From positions 1 through 64,000 of the forward strand of contig CAJTJP010000010.1 of assembly GCA_910576855.1 (NCBI GenBank): a stretch of DNA of 64,000 nt, given 5' to 3'. Of the stretch, positions 16,691 to 26,893 are shown piece by piece; position 1 is the first letter of the stretch; each line of letters begins with the position of its first letter. This DNA is from Erysipelotrichales bacterium. Lineage in GTDB: Bacteria > Bacillota_I > Bacilli_A > Erysipelotrichales > Erysipelotrichaceae. Below the pieces are notes generated by a model. It worked only from the letters and a program-made list of their open reading frames with translations, was not told where the DNA came from and did not search any database. Both the position numbers and the translations under genes were made by a program.

Positions 16691-17187
16691 TGAAAACGAA
16701 ACAAATGATGAATATTACCATGCTGATTGCGATCAGTATCCTGTTTCATTTAATCGAAGCAACGATTCCGCTCCCGCTGCCGATTCCCGGCTTTAAGCTT
16801 GGTTTGGCAAATATTGTTGGCTTAGTAGCCTTATATATGTATAACGCTGAAGTGATGCTTAGCGTGAATTTGATGCGTGTTTTACTAGCTTCCTTAATGC
16901 GGGGGATTTTGTTTGCGCCCGGCTTTTGGCTTTCACTGTGCGGTGTTCTGCTTTCCAGTATCGTTGCGATTTGCGCCAAGCGCAATACATCGATGACGAT
17001 ATTCGGTGTCAGCTGTGCATCCTCAGCCTTCCATGTGGTCGGACAAGTTATTGCCGTTACGATCATTTACAGTCAGTTTCTTATGGGCGCACTGCTTCCG
17101 ATCTTATTATTGCTAAGTATTCCGACAGGACTGTTGACCGGTTTTTTCGCAAATCAGGTCTTAAAACGAATTCAAACAGAAAGGTAG
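16690..17187 (+). CDS. Gx transporter family membrane protein
   Basis: A 165-residue integral membrane protein of the Hpre_diP_synt_I/Gx transporter type, related in fold to ECF substrate-binding subunits. Five or six hydrophobic segments are visible, with the conserved IPLPLPIPGFKLGLANIVGL stretch at about 27-46 and a later LMRVLLASLMRGIL. It resembles EetB or an isoprenoid-linked transporter component. It overlaps the NusG-II gene by one base and is followed after six bases by a TSCPD gene, so all three probably form one operon. Confidence 0.82.
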   Translation: MKTKQMMNITMLIAISILFHLIEATIPLPLPIPGFKLGLANIVGLVALYMYNAEVMLSVNLMRVLLASLMRGILFAPGFWLSLCGVLLSSIVAICAKRNTSMTIFGVSCASSAFHVVGQVIAVTIIYSQFLMGALLPILLLLSIPTGLLTGFFANQVLKRIQTER

Positions 17188-17193
17188 AGTTTT

Positions 17194-17451
17194 ATGGAAA
17201 CATTTGTATATCAGCCTAAGGGCACTTGTTCAACAAAAATGGAATTTGAATTAGAGGGCGATATTATTCACTCCTTAAAGGTAACGGGCGGCTGTAACGG
17301 CAACCTGCAGGGTATCTGCAGTATTTTAAAGGGAAAGCATATCGATGAAGTATTGGCTGCATTTTCCGGTATTCGCTGCGGTATCAGAGCGACCTCATGT
17401 CCCGATCAGATTGCGACTGCCTTAAAAGAATATCAAAAAGCACACGTATAG
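17194..17451 (+). CDS. TSCPD domain (TIGR03905-type) protein
   Basis: An 85-residue protein that is almost entirely a TSCPD domain. It has GGCNGNLQGICSILKGK in the middle and the naming motif ATSCPDQIA near residues 68-76. Cys residues at about 10, 34, 42, 62 and 70 could bind metal. Free-standing members have no settled function; the same domain occurs at the end of class II ribonucleotide reductases. It is probably the last main gene of the NusG-II/Gx operon. Confidence 0.88.
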   Translation: METFVYQPKGTCSTKMEFELEGDIIHSLKVTGGCNGNLQGICSILKGKHIDEVLAAFSGIRCGIRATSCPDQIATALKEYQKAHV

Positions 17452-17490
17452 TGAGAAGCGAAGCATCACATACTTGTATTAGGTGATGAT

Positions 17491-17592
17491 ATGGAATATT
17501 CAAGTCAACAAATTGCGGAAGTTTTAAAGGAATTGGGCATGAATGATGAATTAATTGCTTATATGACAAAGCGTAGTCAAAGGCAGAAATAG
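17491..17592 (+). CDS. Small 33-residue protein
   Basis: A short frame, MEYSSQQIAEVLKELGMN..., preceded by aggtgatgat and followed directly by a terminator. It looks like a small amphipathic helical protein. I do not recognise a family. The ribosome site and terminator placement argue that it is real. Confidence 0.55.
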   Translation: MEYSSQQIAEVLKELGMNDELIAYMTKRSQRQK

Positions 17593-17604
17593 CTTTTTCA
17601 TGCA

Positions 17605-17627
17605 AGCAGGGGAGACCCTGCTTTTTT
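17605..17627 (+). terminator. Terminator of NusG-II/Gx/TSCPD operon
   Basis: The stem agcaggg-gaga-ccctgct is followed by T6. Confidence 0.85.
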
Positions 17628-17786
17628 ACTGATTGCGGGCATTTTTATTGCGATGATAAAGCTTTCGATATATAATATTGAAGCCTTATATCGATGAATT
17701 GACTGTGAATATTATTGATACGAATAATAATACTTGGAAAGCTTTCATTTATTGGATAAAAGTTACATAAATTTTCATGAAAACGC

Positions 17787-17815
17787 TTGACATTATAATG
17801 AAAATGGTTTATTGT
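17787..17815 (+). promoter_or_regulatory. Promoter of ilv operon
   Basis: TTGACA (17787-17792), 17 bases, TATTGT (17810-17815), about 20 bases before the leader-peptide ribosome site. Confidence 0.55.
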
Positions 17816-17849
17816 AATACCAACACTTAAGAGAAAGGATGTGGACATC

Positions 17850-17936
17850 ATGTACTACTACTTCAGCGTGATATTATTAGTCGTGATTATCATTCTCAAA
17901 CAGTCTGCGTTTCTTTCGGTTAAGTCAGTCAGATGA
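17850..17936 (+). CDS. ilv operon leader peptide
   Basis: A 28-codon frame beginning MYYYFSVILLVVIIIL, with gaaagga ten bases before the ATG. Ten consecutive codons (7-16) specify only Val, Ile or Leu, the end products of the operon that follows. It is followed by competing RNA stems and a terminator, the arrangement of a translation-coupled attenuator. Ribosome stalling when branched-chain aminoacyl-tRNAs are scarce would favour read-through. No T-box is present here. Confidence 0.85.
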   Translation: MYYYFSVILLVVIIILKQSAFLSVKSVR

Positions 17937-17995
17937 TTTTGAGATTGTCTGATCAAGAAAGAAAGCGCAGCCTGAAAGTTGGCTGTTTTTATTTT
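17905..17995 (+). promoter_or_regulatory. ilv transcription attenuator
   Basis: Two structures compete. The segment ctgcgtttctttc (17905-17917) pairs with 17957-17970 with one bulged G. The terminator stem cagcc/ggctg (17968-17985), followed by tttttatttt, shares bases 17968-17970 with the first stem. A third small stem, tcaga/tctga, spans the end of the leader peptide. The terminator is only 5 bp, so the pairing scheme should be folded properly. Confidence 0.75.
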
Positions 17996-18012
17996 AGGGC
18001 AGGAGGAATTGT

Positions 18013-19215
18013 ATGGATTATAAAGAGGTAGAGCAGGCGGCGCACCGCTTGGCACCGGTAATTCATAATGTCAGAGTTACAAGGTCGCATACCTTTTCGG
18101 ATATGAGCGGCTGTGAATTATATCTGAAATGTGAGAATCGTCAGAAAACCGGTTCATTTAAAGTGAGAGGCGCCTATAATAAGCTGGCAAAGCTCAAGGA
18201 GGAGCAGGGTGTCAGCGAGGTCATCGCTTCCAGTGCCGGGAATCATGCACAGGGTGTTGCGTATGCCAGTAAATGCTTGGGAATTCATGCGACAATCGTA
18301 ATGCCGAAAAGCACGCCGATTGCGAAGGTTCAGGCAACTGCGGGCTATGGTGCCGAGGTAGTTTTGGCCGGTGATTGTTATGACGAGGCATATGCAAAGG
18401 CTGTTTCCCTGCAAGCGGAAAGCGGTGCCGTGTTTATCCATCCTTTTGACGATGAGGATGTAATTGCCGGACAGGGAACGATCGCTTATGAGATTCTGCA
18501 TGATCTGCCGAATGTCGATGTAATCGTGGTACCGGCAGGCGGCGGCGGGTTGTTGAGCGGAATCGCAAGCTATGTAAAGGCGATCAATCCGCGCATTCGA
18601 GTCGTCGGTGTACAGGCTGAGGGCGCCAATGCAATCGTAAAGTCCTTTCAAAAGAAAAAGCATTGTACGACTAAGGGAGTGAATACGATTGCGGACGGTA
18701 TCGCAGTTCAAAATCCGGGCAAAACGACAGTCGCATTAATTAATGAACATGTCGACCAAATGGTAAGTGTCAGCGATGATGAAATCGCATCGGCAATTCT
18801 GTTGCTGCTGGAGCGTGAAAAGCAGGTGGTAGAGCCGAGCGGTGCTGCACCGTTGGCCGCACTTTTAAACCACAAGCTTGACTGTAAGGGAAAACGAGTG
18901 GTTTGTGTGCTCAGCGGCGGCAATATCGATGTGTCGTTTATTCATAAGGTCGTTGAAAAGGGCTTGCTGACACGCGGCCGCAATATGAAGTTTAAAACAC
19001 TGATGCAGGATGTGCCGGGGGCGCTGGAACAATTCTGTACGGTGGTGCGCAGTCAAAACGCAAATATCATTGAGGTACAATACGATCGCTTCCAAGCTGA
19101 TTTGGGGCTTCGTGAAACGATTATCCATATGGCTGTAGAGGTCAGCGGCCGTGCTCACGGAGAAGCCTTGATCAAGGCGCTGAATGAGGCAGGCTATCGC
19201 AGTGAGGTAGAATAG
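18013..19215 (+). CDS. ilvA: Threonine dehydratase (threonine ammonia-lyase)
   Basis: A 400-residue PLP enzyme converting threonine to 2-oxobutanoate, the first step to isoleucine. The PLP lysine is K50 in KTGSFKVRGAYNK; the phosphate-binding loop VVPAGGGGLLSGIA is near 176-189; the SGGNID motif is near 303. Residues from about 325 form a single ACT-like regulatory domain (LMQDVPGALEQFC), so feedback control by isoleucine or valine is likely. It is the first structural gene after the leader-peptide attenuator and lies 18 bases before ilvB. Confidence 0.95.
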   Translation: MDYKEVEQAAHRLAPVIHNVRVTRSHTFSDMSGCELYLKCENRQKTGSFKVRGAYNKLAKLKEEQGVSEVIASSAGNHAQGVAYASKCLGIHATIVMPKSTPIAKVQATAGYGAEVVLAGDCYDEAYAKAVSLQAESGAVFIHPFDDEDVIAGQGTIAYEILHDLPNVDVIVVPAGGGGLLSGIASYVKAINPRIRVVGVQAEGANAIVKSFQKKKHCTTKGVNTIADGIAVQNPGKTTVALINEHVDQMVSVSDDEIASAILLLLEREKQVVEPSGAAPLAALLNHKLDCKGKRVVCVLSGGNIDVSFIHKVVEKGLLTRGRNMKFKTLMQDVPGALEQFCTVVRSQNANIIEVQYDRFQADLGLRETIIHMAVEVSGRAHGEALIKALNEAGYRSEVE

Positions 19216-19233
19216 GAAAGAGGTGCACGTATT

Positions 19234-20901
19234 ATGATGTTAAACGGATCACAGATTTTAATTCAGTCATTGATCGATCAGGGTGTCGATACGATATTCG
19301 GCTATCCCGGTGGCAGTGTCTTAAATATTTATGACGCACTATATGATAAAAAAGAAGAAATCCATCATGTACTGACATCCCATGAACAAGGAGCGGCACA
19401 TGCAGCAGACGGTTATGCGCGAAGCACCGGAAAAACCGGCGTATGCTTGGCAACCAGCGGACCGGGTGCAACCAATTTGGTTACCGGTATCGCTACGGCG
19501 TATATGGACAGCGTTCCGTTAGTGGCAATCACCGGAAATGTCGCAAGCGATTTGATCGGTCGCGATTCATTCCAAGAGGTAGATATTGCCGGTATCACAA
19601 TGCCGATCACGAAGCATAATTTTATCGTACACGATGTAAAGGAACTGGCCGCAACGGTACGATTGGCATTTGAGATTGCCAATTCTCATCGTCCGGGACC
19701 GGTATTGATCGATATTCCGAAGGATATCACAGCGGCCGTATGTGAATATGAAAAATTGCCGCGCTTTGAAAAGCGACCGATTTCAGCACCCGATAAAGTA
19801 CAGCTGAAGGATGCGGTGAATGCGATTAAGCGCGCTAAGCGCCCGCTGATTTATGCCGGCGGCGGTGTGATTTCCGCAAATGCCTGTGAGGAATTGTTGG
19901 CATATTCCAAGAAAACACAAACGCCGATCTGTTGCTCGGCGATGGGTCTTTCTTCGGTACCGTATGATTATGAGCTGTATTTGGGCATGATCGGAATGCA
20001 CGGTACACCGGTGGCGAATTATGCGACATTGAATGCCGATTTGGTTATTGCGATCGGTGCACGCTTTTCAGATCGTGTAGCGGGAAACCGCAAGAAGTTT
20101 GCGAATGCGGCACAGATCATCCATATCGATATCGATGCTTCGGAAATTTCTAAAAATGTTGCCTGTGATACTGCCTTGGTCGGTGATGCGAAACAAATTT
20201 TAACGTATTTCATCAATCAGATCGAGGAACAGAAGCATGAGGAATGGCGCAATACGCTAGTTGATTTCCGTACCAAGATCGGCTTGAAAAAGCCTGCAGA
20301 AGGTGATAAGGTCGATCCGCGTGATTTCATCTATACGCTCCATAAGCTGTTGGGCGATGATGCGATTATCGTAACCGATGTCGGTCAGCATCAGATGATA
20401 ACGGCACAGTATTATCAATATGCAAAGCCGCGCAGCTTTATCAGCTCCTGCGGTCTCGGTACGATGGGCTACGGTATGGGAGCCGCAATCGGTGTAAAAA
20501 CTGCACATCCAAACCGTCCGGTCGTATTGATTACCGGAGACGGCAGCTTCCATATGAATATGAATGAAATGGCATGTGCCGTATCACAGGATTTGGATAT
20601 CATCGTACTTGTCTTTAATAATTCGGTATTGGGCATGGTACGTCAGTGGCAGACGTTGTTCTATAAGCAGCGCTACAGTGAAACCTCGATTGCGCGCAAG
20701 ACTGATTTTGTGAAGCTTGCCGAAGCTTTCGGTGCAACAGGTTATCGCATTGCCTTAAAAAATGAAATCGAGCCGGTGATGAAGAAAGCACTGAGCTGTA
20801 AGGGTCCATGCATCATTGATTGTATCATTGACCCCGATGACGGTGTATATCCGATCATTCCGCCGGGCAAGGGCGCAGATGAAATCATTTACGGAAACTA
20901 G
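19234..20901 (+). CDS. ilvB: Acetolactate synthase, large subunit
   Basis: A 555-residue thiamine-diphosphate enzyme. The catalytic glutamate is E51 in SHEQGAAHAADGYAR; the thiamine-binding motif begins GDGSFHMNMNEMACAV near 430 and ends NN. The FAD-binding middle domain is present, which separates it from catabolic acetolactate synthase. It condenses pyruvate with pyruvate or 2-oxobutanoate, feeding valine, leucine and isoleucine. It is followed by its regulatory subunit, IlvN. The first of two adjacent ATG codons is used; agaggtg lies eight bases upstream. Confidence 0.95.
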   Translation: MMLNGSQILIQSLIDQGVDTIFGYPGGSVLNIYDALYDKKEEIHHVLTSHEQGAAHAADGYARSTGKTGVCLATSGPGATNLVTGIATAYMDSVPLVAITGNVASDLIGRDSFQEVDIAGITMPITKHNFIVHDVKELAATVRLAFEIANSHRPGPVLIDIPKDITAAVCEYEKLPRFEKRPISAPDKVQLKDAVNAIKRAKRPLIYAGGGVISANACEELLAYSKKTQTPICCSAMGLSSVPYDYELYLGMIGMHGTPVANYATLNADLVIAIGARFSDRVAGNRKKFANAAQIIHIDIDASEISKNVACDTALVGDAKQILTYFINQIEEQKHEEWRNTLVDFRTKIGLKKPAEGDKVDPRDFIYTLHKLLGDDAIIVTDVGQHQMITAQYYQYAKPRSFISSCGLGTMGYGMGAAIGVKTAHPNRPVVLITGDGSFHMNMNEMACAVSQDLDIIVLVFNNSVLGMVRQWQTLFYKQRYSETSIARKTDFVKLAEAFGATGYRIALKNEIEPVMKKALSCKGPCIIDCIIDPDDGVYPIIPPGKGADEIIYGN

Positions 20902-20913
20902 GAGGTGAAGCAA

Positions 20914-22438
<1,525 letters not shown>

Positions 22439-22446
22439 GGTGAACT

Positions 22447-24111
22447 ATGACAAGAGCGAGTGATAAGGTACTAAAGGGCGATCAATGCGCCCCTCAGCGC
22501 TCCTTGTTTTATGCCTTAGGCTTAACAAAGGAGGAGCTGGAGCGACCGCTGATTGCGGTTGTCAGCGCTTATTCCGAAATTGTTCCCGGTCATGCCCATT
22601 TGGATAAGGTTACCGAAGCGGTAAAGGCGGGAATTCGCTTGGCCGGCGGTACGCCGATCGTAGTACCGGCAATCGGTGTCTGCGACGGTATCGCAATGGG
22701 GCATATCGGAATGAAATATTCCTTAGCTTCCCGAGAGCTGATTGCGGACAGTGTGGAAACGATGGTAATGGCACATGCGTTCGATGGTATGGTGCTTGTA
22801 CCGAACTGCGATAAAATCGTTCCGGGAATGTTTATGGGCGCACTGCGTGTAAACCTTCCGGCATTGATTGTGAGCGGCGGAGCAATGCTGCCGGGAAACT
22901 ATCACGGCAAGGCAATGAGCCTGTCAACGATGTTTGAGGCGGTCGGTGCGAAAAAAGCCGGTATGATCGATGAAGCAGAGCTGACTTATATCGAACAAAA
23001 CGCTTGTCCGGGATGCGGAAGCTGCTCCGGGATGTTTACCGCAAACAGTATGAACTGCTTGAGTGAAGCAATCGGCATGGCACTTCCGGGAAATGGAACG
23101 ATTCCGGCCGTATACAGTGAGCGAATTCAATTAGCTAAACATGCGGGCATGAAAATCATGGAACTGGTGGAAAAGGATATTCGCCCACGCGATATCGTGA
23201 ATGAAAAGGCGATCCATAATGCATTGGCTTGTGATATGGCACTTGGCTGTTCTTCCAATTCAGTGCTGCATTTATTGGCAATTGCACATGAGGCCAAGGT
23301 AACGCTTGATCTTCATAAAATCAATGAAATCAGCGAGCGTACACCGAATTTATGTAAGCTTGCGCCGGCAGGAAGCGATCATATCATCGATTTATATCAT
23401 GCCGGAGGCGTCGGTGCCGTATTAAAGGAATTGGCGAAAAAACAGCTGATAGATCCGACGGTCATGACCGTTAGCGGTAAAACTATGGCTGAAAATATTG
23501 AGACAGCGAAAAATCTGAATCATGATATTATCAAGGATATTGAGCAGCCGAATTCTAAGACCGGCGGTATTGCGGTATTGTTCGGTAATTTAGCTGAGGA
23601 AGGCTGTGTCGTTAAGCGCTCTGCGGTAGCTGAAAAAATGCTGACGCATACAGGCACTGCGCGTGTCTTCGACAGCGAGGAGGCTGCCAATGAGGCAATC
23701 TACGGCGGCAAGATTCAAAAGGGTGATGTCGTTGTGATCCGCTATGAAGGACCGAAGGGCGGTCCGGGCATGCGTGAAATGCTGAATCCGACCTCTGCAC
23801 TTGCGGGCATGAAGCTGGATGAGGATGTTGCATTGATTACGGACGGTCGTTTCTCCGGCGCAACACGCGGAGCGGCAATCGGCCATGTATCTCCCGAAGC
23901 AGCGGCAGGCGGCTTGATTGCGCTTGTCGAGGAAGGTGATCAAATCGCTATCGATATTCCTAAGGGAACCATTTGTCTGCTTGTTGATGAGGAAACCATA
24001 AGCAAGCGAAAGGCACAATGGGTAAAACCGGAGCCGAATGTCAAGGATGGGTGGTTGCATCGTTATCAGCGTATGGTTACCTCCGGAAGTAAGGGTGCGG
24101 TATTAGAATAA
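22447..24111 (+). CDS. ilvD: Dihydroxy-acid dehydratase
   Basis: A 554-residue iron-sulfur dehydratase. Cys ligands appear in VPNCDK (about 117-122) and [19 protein letters not shown] (about 187-205); the C-terminal domain includes [16 protein letters not shown] and [20 protein letters not shown]. It dehydrates dihydroxy acids to the 2-oxo acids of valine and isoleucine. Length is standard. It closes the ilv operon, which lacks a branched-chain aminotransferase gene; that step must be encoded elsewhere. Confidence 0.96.
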   Translation: MTRASDKVLKGDQCAPQRSLFYALGLTKEELERPLIAVVSAYSEIVPGHAHLDKVTEAVKAGIRLAGGTPIVVPAIGVCDGIAMGHIGMKYSLASRELIADSVETMVMAHAFDGMVLVPNCDKIVPGMFMGALRVNLPALIVSGGAMLPGNYHGKAMSLSTMFEAVGAKKAGMIDEAELTYIEQNACPGCGSCSGMFTANSMNCLSEAIGMALPGNGTIPAVYSERIQLAKHAGMKIMELVEKDIRPRDIVNEKAIHNALACDMALGCSSNSVLHLLAIAHEAKVTLDLHKINEISERTPNLCKLAPAGSDHIIDLYHAGGVGAVLKELAKKQLIDPTVMTVSGKTMAENIETAKNLNHDIIKDIEQPNSKTGGIAVLFGNLAEEGCVVKRSAVAEKMLTHTGTARVFDSEEAANEAIYGGKIQKGDVVVIRYEGPKGGPGMREMLNPTSALAGMKLDEDVALITDGRFSGATRGAAIGHVSPEAAAGGLIALVEEGDQIAIDIPKGTICLLVDEETISKRKAQWVKPEPNVKDGWLHRYQRMVTSGSKGAVLE

Positions 24112-24116
24112 CGGAT

Positions 24117-24153
24117 AAACCGTTTTGAGCTTTAGACTCATTACGGTTTTTTT
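24117..24153 (+). terminator. Terminator of ilv operon
   Basis: Nested stems aaaccgt/acggttt and tgag/ctca are followed by T7. Confidence 0.85.
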
Positions 24154-24199
24154 GTAGCTATCAACAGATAGAAAATATACAAAATATGGAAATTTAAGG

Positions 24200-24227
24200 T
24201 TGTATTATCATGATTCTGTGTTATAAT
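24200..24227 (+). promoter_or_regulatory. Promoter upstream of surface-protein gene
   Basis: TTGTAT (24200-24205), 16 bases, TATAAT (24222-24227) with an extended tg-t before it. A terminator lies about 115 bases downstream, before the gene. Confidence 0.65.
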
Positions 24228-24317
24228 GAACATGTAAAATAAGATGTTTATTGCTTGAATGATAGGATTCTTTAAAAGCAAATCTTTGATTTTACACACG
24301 ATTTATCTGTATTATGT

Positions 24318-24433
24318 CTATAAATGTGTACTTTTATGAACAGTGTTTTTTAATTTAAAAACACTGTTTTTTTCTGTTGGAAAATAACACTTTGAACACA
24401 TTGACGGAATTTTATTTAAGTACACATTCATAG
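24318..24433. repeat. Nested inverted repeats before surface-protein gene
   Basis: The outer arms ctataaatgtgtactt (24318-24333) and aagtacacattcatag (24418-24433) match at 15 of 16 positions. Inside lies a 12-bp terminator-type stem (24339-24350 with 24357-24368) followed by a T run to 24373. The segment tgtacttttatgaacag (24327-24343) resembles the inverted-repeat arm at 61829-61851. Confidence 0.7.
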
Positions 24434-24521
24434 ATAGTGCAGACCGAAAGGGGATGATATCGAAAGAATCATGCAGTACGAAGTACAGACTTCAAACAGA
24501 AACAAAGGAGGAAATGAGAAA

Positions 24522-26225
24522 GTGAAAACAAAAAAAGCAAACAAGCTGGTCGCATTTATGCTTTCAGCTACAATGGCTATGACGGCATTTGCGGCAGATG
24601 TACACGCAGAAGAAGCATCCGGTGCTTGGAAAATGGGGAATAACACCTATGAAACACTTCAGACAGCAATCGATGCAGCAGGTGGTGAGGCAGCAACAAT
24701 CGAATTGTTGAGGGATGCGAACGGAAACGGCGCCAAGGTTCCGAGCGGAAAAAATATAACGATTGATTTTAATCAGCATGCCTATGATATCACAGGCGAT
24801 CTGGTAGGAAGCACAGGAACCGCAACACAGGCATTACAGCTGTTAAAGGGCTCAACTGTTACCTTGAAAAACGGTGAAATCAAAAGTTCTGAGGCAAAAA
24901 TGCTGGTACAAAACTATGCAAATCTAACGATTGATCATATGAAGTTAGACGGAAGCGCTCTGAATGCGGCAAAGCCGTATACCTTATCAAATAATTGCGG
25001 TAATGTAGTGATCAAGGATTCTGAGCTTATCGCAAAAGCAGGCGGTTATTCATTTGATGTATACTATTGGCCTACTTTCGGCTATACGGAAGGCGTTACG
25101 GTAAGCGTAGAGAGAAACTCAGTGATCACCGGTGATATAGAATATGATTCTGACGGTTCTGAGGACGGTAAGGCAAATGTCGCTGAGAAGGCTAAGCTGA
25201 ATATCAAGGGCGGAAGCTTCAGCGGTAAGTTTGTAACTTCAGGATTGAATGATGACGGAAAGACAGGAATCAGTATTTCCGGCGGTAGCTTTGCGATAAA
25301 GCCTGCTGAGGATTATTTAGCGGAAGGCTTTCATCTGAATGAAGACGGCTCTGTATTAGAGGACGGCGCTGAGGAAAAAGCGGCGTTGGAAACATTGAAA
25401 GCTGCAATCGCGGCTGCAGATACCGCATATGATGAAACAAAAACTTATACTCAAGCCTCTAAAGATGCTTTTAATGCTGCTTATGCAGCAGCGAAGGATC
25501 TTGTAGATGATGAAGATGCAACCGCAGAGGCAATGACGAACGCTGCAGCTGCTTTAAATGAAGCAGTTGCAAATCTGGAAGAGGATACTGCTGCTGTTGA
25601 TGCCAAAACACAGTTAGCTGAAAAAATCAGTGAGGCAGAAAAAATTTTAAAGAATGGAAATGCTTATACAGAGGATAGCTTGAAGGCGTTGAAAGACGCG
25701 TTAACTGCCGCGAAGGCTTTAGCTGATGATGCCGATGATGCAACTGTTACAGCAGCATTAAGTACATTATCAAAAGCGATCGAAGACTTAGAGCCGGTTG
25801 AAACACCTTCTCTTGATTTAACAAAATTGAATGAAGCGATTGAAGCAGCGAATAAAATGCTTCAAGAGGCAATCGACAGCGGTTTATATGCAGATGCAAT
25901 CATTAAGGAGTGTAAGCTTGCAATCAAAGCGGCTGAAACACTTCGCGATTCAGCGAAACTACAAAGTCAGATCGATGAGGGCATTAAAGCACTTGATGAA
26001 GCTATGAAGAACTTGGTTCCAAATGAAGAACCGGGCACTGATCCGGAACCTGATACCGAGGAACCGGCAACTAAGCCTTCTGATAAGGATAATGCGGCAA
26101 TCAAAAATACTGCATCAACACCGAATACCGGTGATCATACAACAGCTGTAGCTTCTTTATTGCTGCTTGTATGTGCAGGAGCTTATTTAGGCTTCAACTA
26201 TAAGAGAAAAGTTAATAACGCATAA
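24522..26225 (+). CDS. Sortase-anchored surface protein with beta-helix and FIVAR-like repeats
   Basis: About 567 residues from a GTG start, ten bases after aaggagg. A signal peptide (VAFMLSATMAMTAFAADVHA) is followed by a repeat-rich domain resembling a right-handed beta-helix (about 35-285). Three Ala-rich helical units of about 70-80 residues follow, each like AETLKAAI...ALNEAVANLEED, similar to FIVAR modules. An acidic Pro/Thr linker leads to the sorting signal TPNTGD, a hydrophobic helix and a basic tail. The protein should be covalently linked to the cell wall; its ligand is unknown. Confidence 0.85.
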   Translation: MKTKKANKLVAFMLSATMAMTAFAADVHAEEASGAWKMGNNTYETLQTAIDAAGGEAATIELLRDANGNGAKVPSGKNITIDFNQHAYDITGDLVGSTGTATQALQLLKGSTVTLKNGEIKSSEAKMLVQNYANLTIDHMKLDGSALNAAKPYTLSNNCGNVVIKDSELIAKAGGYSFDVYYWPTFGYTEGVTVSVERNSVITGDIEYDSDGSEDGKANVAEKAKLNIKGGSFSGKFVTSGLNDDGKTGISISGGSFAIKPAEDYLAEGFHLNEDGSVLEDGAEEKAALETLKAAIAAADTAYDETKTYTQASKDAFNAAYAAAKDLVDDEDATAEAMTNAAAALNEAVANLEEDTAAVDAKTQLAEKISEAEKILKNGNAYTEDSLKALKDALTAAKALADDADDATVTAALSTLSKAIEDLEPVETPSLDLTKLNEAIEAANKMLQEAIDSGLYADAIIKECKLAIKAAETLRDSAKLQSQIDEGIKALDEAMKNLVPNEEPGTDPEPDTEEPATKPSDKDNAAIKNTASTPNTGDHTTAVASLLLLVCAGAYLGFNYKRKVNNA

Positions 26226-26257
26226 TAAATTCTTAGTATTAAACCCAATACAGATAA

Positions 26258-26292
26258 AAATGTATCCTAAAGTTAGACAGGATACATTTTTT
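26258..26292 (+). terminator. Terminator of surface-protein gene
   Basis: The stem aaatgtatcct/aggatacattt is followed by T residues. Confidence 0.85.
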
Positions 26293-26352
26293 GGCTTCAA
26301 ATAAAGCCTGTTGTGCGTTGTTTTCATTTAAGTGATGTCTTTTCTGATTTCA

Positions 26353-26379
26353 GTAAAAAAAGAGGCTGTATTCCTCTTT
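26353..26379 (-). terminator. Terminator of GNAT gene
   Basis: On the minus strand, aaagagg/cctcttt is followed by a T run. Confidence 0.75.
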
Positions 26380-26395
26380 AATTGACCTTAAAAGC

Positions 26396-26818
26396 TTATT
26401 TATGCCATTGAATCGTATTCTGCACTTGATGAGAATCGGGATTCTTTTCCTGTGAAGCAATCACAAAGCCGTTCTTCTTAAAAAACTGCAGTGCTTTGTT
26501 ATTTTTCACATACACCTCAGCATATAATTCCTCACATTGATCTTGGATATGTCGAAGCAACAGGGAGCCATAACCCTTTCCTTGTTTTCCGCTGATAATA
26601 TACAGAGCCGCAAGTCGATGTTTATCAACAACAGCGAAGCCGACAATGCGCTGCTCCTCACAGATTACATAAGCAGGTGTATCCTTCAGCTTTTGCTTCA
26701 CCTTGCGATATTGCTTCAGCCAAAACGATTGATTCATAAAGCGATGCGCGGAAATCGCAGCGGTGATCCAAATATCCATTACATTATCAATATCATTGTG
26801 ATTCATCAATCGTATCAT
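26396..26818 (-). CDS. GNAT-family N-acetyltransferase
   Basis: A 140-residue single-domain acetyltransferase. The acetyl-CoA loop is IISGKQGKGYGSLLLRHIQ (about 84-102), matching Q/R-x-x-G-x-G/A, followed by AEVYVKNNKALQFFKKNGF, the usual motif B. It resembles YjaB-type enzymes, but the substrate cannot be told. It is monocistronic and convergent with the surface-protein gene. Confidence 0.88.
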   Translation of the reverse strand: MIRLMNHNDIDNVMDIWITAAISAHRFMNQSFWLKQYRKVKQKLKDTPAYVICEEQRIVGFAVVDKHRLAALYIISGKQGKGYGSLLLRHIQDQCEELYAEVYVKNNKALQFFKKNGFVIASQEKNPDSHQVQNTIQWHK

Positions 26819-26893
26819 ATTACTTCAGCCTTTCCGTATTTGCTATTATCATACCACGAAACCCGTTATTTGTATGTATGAATTTCATGCTTT

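Noticed and set aside
17640-18012. T-box before ilvA
   Set aside because: No tggnaccgcg-type T-box sequence is present; the leader-peptide arrangement explains the region better.
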